NCBI GenBank assembly: GCA_040004775.1
Contig: JBDUAD010000078.1
Coordinates: 1 to 12,351, forward strand
DNA: 12,351 nucleotides
Source of the DNA: JALZBL01 sp040004775
Lineage (GTDB): Bacteria; Actinomycetota; Actinomycetes; Mycobacteriales; Jatrophihabitantaceae
Direction: 5' to 3'
Below the pieces are notes generated by a model, which ran no database searches, was not told the origin of the DNA, and was given only the letters and a program-made list of their open reading frames with translations. Below are positions 1-5,832 of the stretch, one piece after another; position 1 is the first letter of the stretch; every line of letters starts with the position of its first letter. The position numbers were made by a program, and so were the translations under genes.

Positions 1-704
1 CGCCGTTCTCCGGCGGTGCGCTGCTCGGCGACCGGGTGCGCATGCAGGACCACGCCACCGACCCCGACGTATTCATCCGCTCGATGGCCACCCGCGGTCA
101 CCTGGGCGGCTTGAGCGCCGCAGTCCCCCAGGCCGTACGGGTACTCGACGCAGCCGGCTTCGACGTCGTGCTGATCGAGACCGTCGGGGTGGGGCAGGCC
201 GAGCTGGACATCGCCGGCACGGCTGACACGACGCTGGTCCTCCTCGCACCGGGCATGGGCGACGGTATCCAGGCGGCCAAGGCCGGCATCTTGGAGGTGG
301 CCGACGTGTTCGTGGTCAACAAGGCCGATCGGGACGGCGCCGACCAGGTCGCGCGGGACCTGCGTGGCATGCTCGGCCTGGGCGGGCGTCACTCCGTGGC
401 CGGCGCCTGGCGACCGCCGATCGTGTCGACCGTCGCCTCCCGGAGCGAGGGCATCGACGACGTGCTGGCCGCGGTGGCCGCCCACCGCGGATGGCTGGAG
501 CGCACCGGTGAGCTGGAGCGGCGTCGCACCGCCCGCGCCGCGGTCGAGATCGAGGCCATCGCCCTGGCCGAGGTGCGGCAACGCTTCGCCCACCTGCACG
601 GATCGGCCGCGCTCGACGCCGGGGCCGAGCGGGTAGTCACCGGGACCAGCGATCCCTACGCCGAGGCCGGCGCTCTGCTCGAGTCGCTTCGCACGGTCAC
701 CTGA
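1..704 (+). CDS. meaB: MeaB/ArgK-family GTPase, mutase chaperone (5' partial)
   Basis: MeaB is a cytosolic G3E GTPase that protects B12-dependent acyl-CoA mutases and gates cofactor loading. The reading frame is open from base 3, with no start in the window, so the N-terminus and the Walker A loop lie upstream. The visible part opens with the family block GGALLGDRVRM, followed by the switch/Walker B segment LIETVGVGQAE (about 159-191). The guanine-specificity motif NKAD is encoded at 318-329. The C-terminal helical segment ends in the usual DPYAEAGALLESL. About 233 residues are present, against roughly 320-330 for the family. The client mutase may lie upstream of the window, or it may be the icmA product at 4131. 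The gene converges on the acyl-CoA dehydrogenase. Family assignment is firm; the client is inferred. Confidence 0.95.
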   Translation, partial: PFSGGALLGDRVRMQDHATDPDVFIRSMATRGHLGGLSAAVPQAVRVLDAAGFDVVLIETVGVGQAELDIAGTADTTLVLLAPGMGDGIQAAKAGILEVADVFVVNKADRDGADQVARDLRGMLGLGGRHSVAGAWRPPIVSTVASRSEGIDDVLAAVAAHRGWLERTGELERRRTARAAVEIEAIALAEVRQRFAHLHGSAALDAGAERVVTGTSDPYAEAGALLESLRTVT

Positions 705-720
705 GCGAGCCGCTGCGTCG

Positions 721-816
721 GTCAGTGGAAGGCGGGGTCAGCGGAAGGCGGGGTCAGCGGAAGGCGGGGTCAGCGAAAGGCGGGGTCAGCGGAAGGCGGG
801 GTCAGCGAAAGGCCGA
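721..816. repeat. Six tandem copies of a 16-bp unit
   Basis: Units start at 721, 737, 753, 769, 785 and 801. The consensus is GTCAGCGGAAGGCGGG. The unit at 721 has T for C at its sixth base, the units at 769 and 801 have GAAA instead of GGAA, and the last unit ends in CCGA because it runs into the coding sequence. On the minus strand each unit reads GCC TTY CGC TGA CCCC, which is the final Ala-Phe-Arg-stop of the dehydrogenase gene plus four bases. The array therefore looks like a tandem expansion of that gene's 3' end, filling the gap between two convergent genes. Confidence 0.95.
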
Positions 817-1989
817 GATGCCGGTCAGCTCCTCGCCGAGGACCAGCGTGTGCACCTCGTGGGTGCCCTCGTAGGTGTAGACGGTCTCGAGGTTGAGTGC
901 GTGGCGCAGCACCGGGTACTCGGTGGTGATGCCGCTGCCGCCGAGGATGCTGCGCGCCTCGCGGCAGATGTCGAGGGCGGCGCTGACGTTGGCGAACTTG
1001 CCGAAGCTGATGTGCTGCGGCCGCACCCGCCCGGCGTCCTTCAGGGCACCGAGGCGGCGGGCCACGAGCTGGGTCTGTTGCAGGGCTACCGCCATCTCGG
1101 CCAACTTTCGCTGCGTCAGCTGGAACCCGGCGATCGGGCGGCCGAACTGCTCGCGGCTGCCGGCGTAGTCCAGCGCGGTAGCCACTGCGTCGCGGGCGGC
1201 ACCAGTGACGCCGCAGACGATCCCGAAGCGGGCCTCGGTCAGGCAACCGAGCGGGCCCTTCAGCCCCCGGGCCTCGGGCAGCAGCGAATCGGCTGGCAGC
1301 CGGACCTCGTCGAAGTGCAGCTCGCTGGTGATCGACGCCCGCAGGGACAGCTTGTGGTGCACGTCCCGGGCGGTGAAGCCGGGGAGCCCGCGTTCGACCA
1401 GGAACCCTCGCACGCCGTCGTCCGTGCGGGCCCACACGATGGCTACGTCGGCGATGGATCCGTTGGTGATCCACATCTTGGACCCGTTGAGGACCCAGTC
1501 ACTGTCCGGCCCGTCACCGTCGCGCCGCGCGACGGTGCGCATCGATCCGGGGTCGGAGCCGGAGTCGGCCTCGGTCAGCCCGAAGCAGCCGATCAGCTCG
1601 CCGCGGGCCATGCCCGGCAGCCAGCGTTGCTTCTGCTCCTCGCTGCCGTAGGCGTGGATGGCGTACATGGCCAGCGAGCCCTGAACACTGACCAGGGAGC
1701 GCAGGCCGCTGTCCACGGCCTCCACCTCGGCACAGGCAAGCCCGTACTGGGACGCCGTCGCGCCGGCGCACTCGTAGCCGGTCAGGTGCATGCCCAGCAG
1801 GCCGAGCTTGCCGAACTCCAGGGCCAGGTCGCGGGCCGGCAGCGTGCCCTCCTCGAACCACTCGCGGATCGACGGACGCAGTTGGTCGTCGGCGAAGCGG
1901 CGCACGGTGTCGCGCAGCAGCCGGTCGTCCTCCTCGAGGTCGTCGTCGAGATCGAGTATGTCCAGTCGGTCCAGGATGCTGCGGCCCAT
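802..1989 (-). CDS. gcdH: Glutaryl-CoA dehydrogenase-like acyl-CoA dehydrogenase
   Basis: This is an FAD-dependent acyl-CoA dehydrogenase that resembles glutaryl-CoA dehydrogenase most closely. That enzyme oxidises and decarboxylates glutaryl-CoA to crotonyl-CoA in lysine and tryptophan breakdown. With the start chosen here the protein has 395 residues. CFGLTEADSGSDPGSM (about 135-150) is the FAD/substrate loop and KMWITNGSIAD follows it. TYEGTHEVHTLVLG near the C-terminus holds the catalytic base Glu374. The glutaryl-specific block EAVDSGLRS keeps Glu90, Arg97 and Ser98. An in-frame ATG at 2037 would add 16 atypical residues and leave only 22 bp to the divergent regulator. I prefer 1989, where the protein begins MGRSILDRLDILDLDDDL and a TANNNT box lies just upstream. 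Electrons would pass to ETF. Substrate is inferred from motifs only. Confidence 0.88.
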   Translation of the reverse strand: MGRSILDRLDILDLDDDLEEDDRLLRDTVRRFADDQLRPSIREWFEEGTLPARDLALEFGKLGLLGMHLTGYECAGATASQYGLACAEVEAVDSGLRSLVSVQGSLAMYAIHAYGSEEQKQRWLPGMARGELIGCFGLTEADSGSDPGSMRTVARRDGDGPDSDWVLNGSKMWITNGSIADVAIVWARTDDGVRGFLVERGLPGFTARDVHHKLSLRASITSELHFDEVRLPADSLLPEARGLKGPLGCLTEARFGIVCGVTGAARDAVATALDYAGSREQFGRPIAGFQLTQRKLAEMAVALQQTQLVARRLGALKDAGRVRPQHISFGKFANVSAALDICREARSILGGSGITTEYPVLRHALNLETVYTYEGTHEVHTLVLGEELTGISAFR

Positions 1990-1997
1990 GGTTGACG

Positions 1998-2003
1998 ACG
2001 CTA
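1998..2003 (-). promoter_or_regulatory. Candidate -10 box of the acyl-CoA dehydrogenase gene
   Basis: The minus strand reads TAGCGT (TANNNT) eight bases before the ATG at 1989. No Shine-Dalgarno is visible, so transcription may begin at or next to the start codon. There is no clear -35 element. The hexamer is short and chance occurrence is possible. Confidence 0.3.
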
Positions 2004-2047
2004 CGCCGCCCAACTTCGGCGAGCCGCTCGTGCGCATCCGGCCGCAC

Positions 2048-2053
2048 TAGGCT
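2048..2053 (+). promoter_or_regulatory. Candidate -10 box of the MarR gene (leaderless)
   Basis: TAGGCT matches TANNNT and ends six bases before the GTG at 2060, the spacing expected when the first transcribed base is the first base of the start codon. No Shine-Dalgarno is seen and no -35 element is recognisable. Confidence 0.35.
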
Positions 2054-2059
2054 CCCGCC

Positions 2060-2575
2060 GTGCCCGCCCCGCTGCCGTTCGATCCGATCGAACGGGCCGG
2101 GCAGCTGTGGCAGCAGCACTGGCCGGACGAGGACCCCGAGGTCTACGAGGCCATGCGCGCGGTCACGTCGATCATGCGGGCCCAGCAAATCCTGCTGGCC
2201 GAGCTCGACGGGCTGCTGCGCCCGTTCGGGGTGACGTTTTCCCGTTACGAGGCGCTGGTCCTGTTGAGCTTTTCCGGCTCGGGCGCGCTGCCGTTGTCCA
2301 AGATCGGCGAGCGGCTCCAGGTGCACGCCACGTCAGTCACCAACGTGATCGACCGGCTGGAGGCGGCCGGGCTGGTGCGCCGGGAGCCGAACCCCCGCGA
2401 CGGCCGAGGCACGCTGGCCGTGCTGACCGTTGAGGGCCGGCGGGTGGCCGAGGCGGCCACCGCCGTCCTCAACCGGGCCCGGTTCGGTCTGGGTGACCTC
2501 TCGGCCGCCGACCGGACCGGGCTGACCACGGCACTGCGTCGGCTGCGCCGCCGCTCCGGCGATTTCGGTAATTGA
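2060..2575 (+). CDS. MarR-family transcriptional regulator
   Basis: A 171-residue dimeric winged-helix regulator of normal family length. After an N-terminal dimerisation helix (PIERAGQLWQQHW) and the helix around residues 31-55, the winged-helix domain covers about 60-125. The SKIGERLQVHATSVTNVIDRLEAAGLV segment (80-106) contains the recognition helix. REPNPRDGRGTLAVLT (108-123) is the wing with the family's DxR pattern. The GTG start is supported by the TANNNT box just upstream. The gene diverges from the glutaryl-CoA-dehydrogenase-like gene across about 70 bp, the classic arrangement for a MarR protein that controls its neighbour and itself, perhaps in response to an acyl-CoA or aromatic ligand. 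Target and ligand are inferred from position alone. Confidence 0.9.
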   Translation: MPAPLPFDPIERAGQLWQQHWPDEDPEVYEAMRAVTSIMRAQQILLAELDGLLRPFGVTFSRYEALVLLSFSGSGALPLSKIGERLQVHATSVTNVIDRLEAAGLVRREPNPRDGRGTLAVLTVEGRRVAEAATAVLNRARFGLGDLSAADRTGLTTALRRLRRRSGDFGN

Positions 2576-2638
2576 GCCAGCGGTGCAGCGGGCGGCCCGA
2601 CCAGGGACACGGCCCAGGCTGTCCGCCGGGTCGGCTCA
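2573..2638. terminator. Candidate bidirectional terminator between convergent genes
   Basis: The 60-bp gap between the MarR gene and the membrane-protein gene has nested inverted repeats: CCGACC (2597-2602) with GGTCGG (2629-2634), and inside it GGACA (2605-2609) with TGTCC (2620-2624). A competing outer pair, TGAGCC (2573-2578) and GGCTCA (2633-2638), includes both stop codons. There is no T-run, so an ordinary intrinsic terminator is not proven. Confidence 0.3.
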
Positions 2639-3013
2639 GATCGCAATGACCACCGCGACCACCGATCCCACCAACGTCAGCGCCGCGGCGGCGACGTAGG
2701 CCAACACGGCCCGGGACACGAGCCGGGTGCGCCGATCCTCGCTCCACGACGTGCGGCCGAGCCACCAAGCCAGCGCCGGCAGGACGAGCACGGCGTGCAG
2801 CGTCACCGCGTGAAAGAGCTTGAGAAAGCCGGCGGAATCGTAGGCGCCGCCGCGGTGACCGGTGTTGATCAGGACCTCGCCCCGCACGATCACCGCGACG
2901 CCCGCGGTCAGCCCGGCCAGCAGGAGAGCGAAGCCGGCCCGCACGGCCAATTGCATGCTCGGCGGGCCATCGACGCCACTGCGGGCGGGATCGGCGGCCC
3001 GGCGCGGGAACAT
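2636..3013 (-). CDS. Small three-helix membrane protein, function unknown
   Basis: I do not recognise a named family. The 125-residue product has three hydrophobic segments, about 22-43, 64-86 and 102-124, and a hydrophilic N-terminus. Between the first two segments lies GHRGGAYDSAGFLKLFH, rich in Gly and His (His53, His68, with His73 in helix 2). This looks like a conserved functional patch, possibly metal or haem binding, but that is speculation. The ATG at 3013 leaves only 29 bp to the divergent aldo/keto reductase. An internal ATG at 2956 (Met20, just before the first helix) would give 106 residues and an 86-bp shared promoter region. Neither start has a clear ribosome-binding site. Coding is supported by the coherent membrane topology and the fit between neighbours. 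Confidence 0.75.
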   Translation of the reverse strand: MFPRRAADPARSGVDGPPSMQLAVRAGFALLLAGLTAGVAVIVRGEVLINTGHRGGAYDSAGFLKLFHAVTLHAVLVLPALAWWLGRTSWSEDRRTRLVSRAVLAYVAAAALTLVGSVVAVVIAI

Positions 3014-3042
3014 CGTCGCGACCGCCCCGCGTTGCCGGTTGT

Positions 3043-3912
3043 ATGACGTCTACCGACACCAGTGCCCCCGCCCACGCCTCCGGAATGTTTCAAATCGGCG
3101 GTAAGACCATCCATCGCCTCGGTTACGGGGCGATGCGGATCACCGGCGAGGGGATCTGGGGCCCACCGGCCGATCACGAGGGCGCTCTGGCAGTCGTGCG
3201 CCGCGCGGTGGAGCTGGGCGTCGACTTCATCGACACCGCCGACTCCTACGGTCCCTACGTCAGCGAGGACCTGCTGGCCGAGGCGCTCGCGCCTTATCCC
3301 GAGCAGGTGCTGATCGCGACCAAGGCCGGCCTGCTGCGCCACGGCCCGAACAAGTGGATCTCGCTTGGCCATCCGGCCTACCTCCGCCAGGAGGCCGAGA
3401 TGAGCCTGCGCCGGCTCAAGCTCGGGCGCCTGGAGTTGCTCCAGCTGCACCGCGTCGACCCGAACTACCCGCTGGCCGACCAGGTCGGCGAGCTCAAGGC
3501 CCTGCAGGACGAGGGCAAGGTCGGGTCGGTCGGACTGTCCAACGTCAGCGTGGACCAGCTCACCGAGGCCCGGGGCATCACCGAGATCGTGACCGTGCAG
3601 AACCGCTACAACCTCACTGACCGCTCCTCGCAGGACGTGCTCGACTACTGCACCCAGAACGGCGTCGGCTTCATCCCGTGGGCGCCGGTGGCCGCCGGTG
3701 ACCTCGCCGCCTCCGGTGGTCCGGTCGACGACGTGGAGAAGGCGACGGGTGCGACCGCGTCCCAGGTCTCGCTGGCCTGGCTGCTGGCGATCTCGCCGAT
3801 CGTGCTGCCGATTCCGGGTACGGCCAGCATCGCCCACCTCGAGGAGAACGTGGCTGCGGCGTCGGTGTCGCTGACCCCCGCCCAGGTGGAGAAGCTCACC
3901 TCCGCGACGTGA
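3043..3912 (+). CDS. Aldo/keto reductase family oxidoreductase
   Basis: A 289-residue (beta/alpha)8 NADPH-dependent reductase of cytosolic type. The catalytic tetrad is complete: Asp64 (DFIDTADSYG), Tyr69, Lys94 (LIATKAG) and His136 (LLQLHRVD). The C-terminal cofactor-binding part is typical, with GVGFIPWAPV and then VLPIPGTASIAHLEENVAAA. Several bacterial aldo/keto reductases of this type act on small aldehydes or ketones, and the physiological substrate cannot be read from the sequence. The start at ATG 3043 gives a 14-residue tail before the first strand, and no Shine-Dalgarno is evident. The gene stands alone on its strand, divergent from the small membrane protein and followed by a 218-bp gap before icmA, so it is probably its own transcription unit. 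Confidence 0.93.
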   Translation: MTSTDTSAPAHASGMFQIGGKTIHRLGYGAMRITGEGIWGPPADHEGALAVVRRAVELGVDFIDTADSYGPYVSEDLLAEALAPYPEQVLIATKAGLLRHGPNKWISLGHPAYLRQEAEMSLRRLKLGRLELLQLHRVDPNYPLADQVGELKALQDEGKVGSVGLSNVSVDQLTEARGITEIVTVQNRYNLTDRSSQDVLDYCTQNGVGFIPWAPVAAGDLAASGGPVDDVEKATGATASQVSLAWLLAISPIVLPIPGTASIAHLEENVAAASVSLTPAQVEKLTSAT

Positions 3913-3922
3913 TCTGACTGGG

Positions 3923-3955
3923 CCGTTTCGCCGCAAAGCGGTCCTGCGCCGGCGC
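3923..3955 (+). terminator. Weak candidate terminator after the aldo/keto reductase
   Basis: CCGTTT (3923-3928) can pair with AAAGCGG (3935-3941) with one bulged base, followed by the palindrome GCGCCGGCGC (3946-3955). No T-run follows. The rest of the gap to 4100 shows no gene and no riboswitch that I can recognise. Confidence 0.2.
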
Positions 3956-4100
3956 TGCTCTGCTCCTTTCCGTGGCCGCCGCGCCAATCCGTGGGCGACC
4001 AGCGAAATCGGGGCGGGAGCGCCTCATGGGCGATGTTCAGCAGCCTCCGGACCGCCTAAGAAAACCCGGACCGACTGCCCCACCTCCGCGCCGATGGCGG

Positions 4101-4122
4101 GTTACTAGGACGTCCTAGTAAC
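4101..4122. promoter_or_regulatory. Perfect 22-bp palindrome, probable operator of icmA
   Basis: The half-site GTTACTAGGAC (4101-4111) is followed immediately by its exact reverse complement (4112-4122). The symmetry stops at both ends (4100 G, 4123 T). The dyad ends eight bases before the icmA ATG and overlaps the predicted -10 box, so a bound protein would block RNA polymerase. Length and perfect symmetry suit a TetR- or GntR-type dimer. No regulator gene sits beside it, so the binding protein is unknown. Confidence 0.75.
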
Positions 4123-4124
4123 TT
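4119..4124 (+). promoter_or_regulatory. Candidate -10 box of icmA (leaderless)
   Basis: TAACTT fits TANNNT and ends six bases before ATG 4131, so transcription would start at the first base of the start codon. The only purine-rich stretch, GAAGG at 4126-4130, touches the ATG and is too close to serve as a Shine-Dalgarno. The box shares four bases with the palindrome. Confidence 0.4.
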
Positions 4125-4130
4125 CGAAGG

Positions 4131-5804
4131 ATGGACGCCGAGGAGATCGAGGCCGGCCGCGAACGCTGGCGGCACCGGTTCGCGCAGAGCCGCACAATGG
4201 AGCGCGACTTCACCACGCTCTCCGGCGACGAGGTGGCGCCGGTATACGGCCCACCGTCCGGCGTCGCCGACCCACGGTTCGAGCGCATCGGCTGGCCCGG
4301 CGAGTTTCCCTTCACCCGCGGCCTGCACGTCAGCGGCTACCGCGGCAAGCCCTGGACGATCAGGCAGTTCGCCGGGTTCGGCAATGCGGCGCAGACCAAC
4401 GAGCGTTACAAAATGATCCTGGCCGAGGGTGGCGACGGTCTGTCCGTCGCGTTCGACATGCCCACCCTCATGGGCCGCGACTCCGATGACCCGCGCTCGC
4501 TCGGCGAGGTCGGACACTGCGGGGTAGCCATCGATTCGGCGGCGGACATGGAAACCCTGTTCGACGGCATCGACCTGGCCGGCACCACGACGTCGATGAC
4601 GATCTCCGGGCCGGCGGTGCCAATCTTCTGCATGTACGTCGTGGCCGCCGAACGCCAGGGCGCCGACGTCGCCGCGCTGGACGGGACACTGCAGACCGAC
4701 ATCTTCAAGGAGTACATCGCCCAGAAAGAGTGGATCTTCCCACCGGAGCCTCATCTGAAGCTCATCGGCGACCTGATGCAGTACGTCGCGGGCGAGGTCC
4801 CGGCCTACAAGCCGGTGTCGGTCTCCGGCTACCACATCCGTGAGGCCGGTTCGACGGCGGCGCAGGAGCTGGCCTACACATTGGCCGACGGCTTCGGCTA
4901 CGTGGAGCTGGGCCTGTCCCGGGGGCTGGACGTCGACGTCTTCGCGCCCGGCCTGTCCTTCTTCTTCGACGCCCACGTCGACTTCTTCGAAGAGATCGCT
5001 AAGTTCCGCGCCGCCCGTCGGATTTGGGCCCGCTGGCTGCGCGACGTCTACGGCGCCCGCACCGAACGGGCTCAGCGACTGCGCTTCCACACCCAGACCG
5101 CCGGGGTGTCGCTCACCGCCCAGCAGCCGGACAACAACGTGGTGCGCACGGCAGTGGAGGCCCTGGCCGCGGTGCTGGGTGGCACGAACTCGTTGCACAC
5201 CAACGCTTTGGACGAGGTGTTGGCCCTGCCCAGCGAGCATGCGGCCCAGATCGCCCTGCGCACCCAGCAAGTGATCGCCGAGGAAACCGGCGTGCTCAAC
5301 GTGGCCGATCCGCTCGGCGGCTCCTGGTACGTCGAGGCGTTGACCGACGAACTGGAGCGCCAGGCCGAGGCGATCTTCGCCCGGATCCGGGAGATGGGCG
5401 GCAGCGAGGCGATGACGCCGGGCCTGCTGCGCGGCATCGAGGACGGCTGGTTCTGCGCCGAGATCGCTGACAGCGCCTTCCGCTACCAACAGCAGCTGGA
5501 GAAGGGGGAGAAGCGCATCGTCGGCGTGAACGTCTTTCCCGGCGACGTGGGTGAGGACCTGGAGATCCTGCGGGTGTCGCATCAGGTCGAGCTGGACCAG
5601 AAGGCCGAGCTGGCCCTGCGGAAGTCCGGACGCGACGAGCGTCGGGTCGGCGCGGCGCTGGCCGCGGTGCGAACCGCGGCAGAGAGCGAGGCGAATATCG
5701 TGCCGCCGATGCTCGAGGCCGCGCGGGCCGAGGCCACGTTGGGCGAGATCTGCACCACCCTCAAGGCGGTCTGGGGCGAGTACCGGGAACCTGCCCGGTT
5801 CTGA
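4131..5804 (+). CDS. icmA: Isobutyryl-CoA mutase large subunit (IcmA)
   Basis: This subunit carries the acyl-CoA-binding TIM barrel of a coenzyme-B12 mutase that interconverts isobutyryl-CoA and n-butyryl-CoA. The 557 residues cover the barrel (PWTIRQFAGFGNAAQTN, GLSVAFDMPT, SVSGYHIREAGSTAAQELAYTL, HTQTAGVSLTAQQ, NSLHTNALDE). The sequence ends at GEYREPARF with no B12-binding DxHxxG domain. A separate small subunit (IcmB) is therefore needed, and none is in the window. Two residues decide the substrate: Phe80 in IRQF (Tyr89 in methylmalonyl-CoA mutase) and Gln198 in YIAQKE (Arg207 there). Loss of the Arg that holds the substrate carboxylate argues against methylmalonyl-CoA. Streptomyces IcmA is of similar length (about 566). 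Specificity is a strong inference, not proof. Confidence 0.92.
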   Translation: MDAEEIEAGRERWRHRFAQSRTMERDFTTLSGDEVAPVYGPPSGVADPRFERIGWPGEFPFTRGLHVSGYRGKPWTIRQFAGFGNAAQTNERYKMILAEGGDGLSVAFDMPTLMGRDSDDPRSLGEVGHCGVAIDSAADMETLFDGIDLAGTTTSMTISGPAVPIFCMYVVAAERQGADVAALDGTLQTDIFKEYIAQKEWIFPPEPHLKLIGDLMQYVAGEVPAYKPVSVSGYHIREAGSTAAQELAYTLADGFGYVELGLSRGLDVDVFAPGLSFFFDAHVDFFEEIAKFRAARRIWARWLRDVYGARTERAQRLRFHTQTAGVSLTAQQPDNNVVRTAVEALAAVLGGTNSLHTNALDEVLALPSEHAAQIALRTQQVIAEETGVLNVADPLGGSWYVEALTDELERQAEAIFARIREMGGSEAMTPGLLRGIEDGWFCAEIADSAFRYQQQLEKGEKRIVGVNVFPGDVGEDLEILRVSHQVELDQKAELALRKSGRDERRVGAALAAVRTAAESEANIVPPMLEAARAEATLGEICTTLKAVWGEYREPARF

Positions 5805-5832
5805 CGTCGCTGAAAACTGGGACACTGCAGGT

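Noticed and set aside
721..816. CRISPR-like array
   Set aside because: The 16-bp units abut with no spacers and copy the end of the neighbouring gene.
850..1995. A 381-codon plus-strand frame opposite the acyl-CoA dehydrogenase
   Set aside because: Shadow of a conserved enzyme gene; low-complexity composition and no recognisable domain.
2908..3987. A 359-codon minus-strand frame opposite the aldo/keto reductase
   Set aside because: It overlaps two supported genes and its product is Arg/Gly-rich without motifs.
3913..4130. Cobalamin riboswitch upstream of the B12-dependent mutase
   Set aside because: The gap lacks a recognisable B12-box and conserved core, and the promoter appears to sit directly at the start codon, leaving no leader RNA.
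4131..5804. Annotation as methylmalonyl-CoA mutase
   Set aside because: The Tyr89/Arg207 pair needed for methylmalonyl-CoA is replaced by Phe80/Gln198, and the B12 domain is missing.
5551..5832. N-terminal extension of the thioredoxin-TPR protein into icmA
   Set aside because: This part is the icmA coding region read in another frame and is Arg/Ser-rich; ATG 5833 follows the icmA stop.
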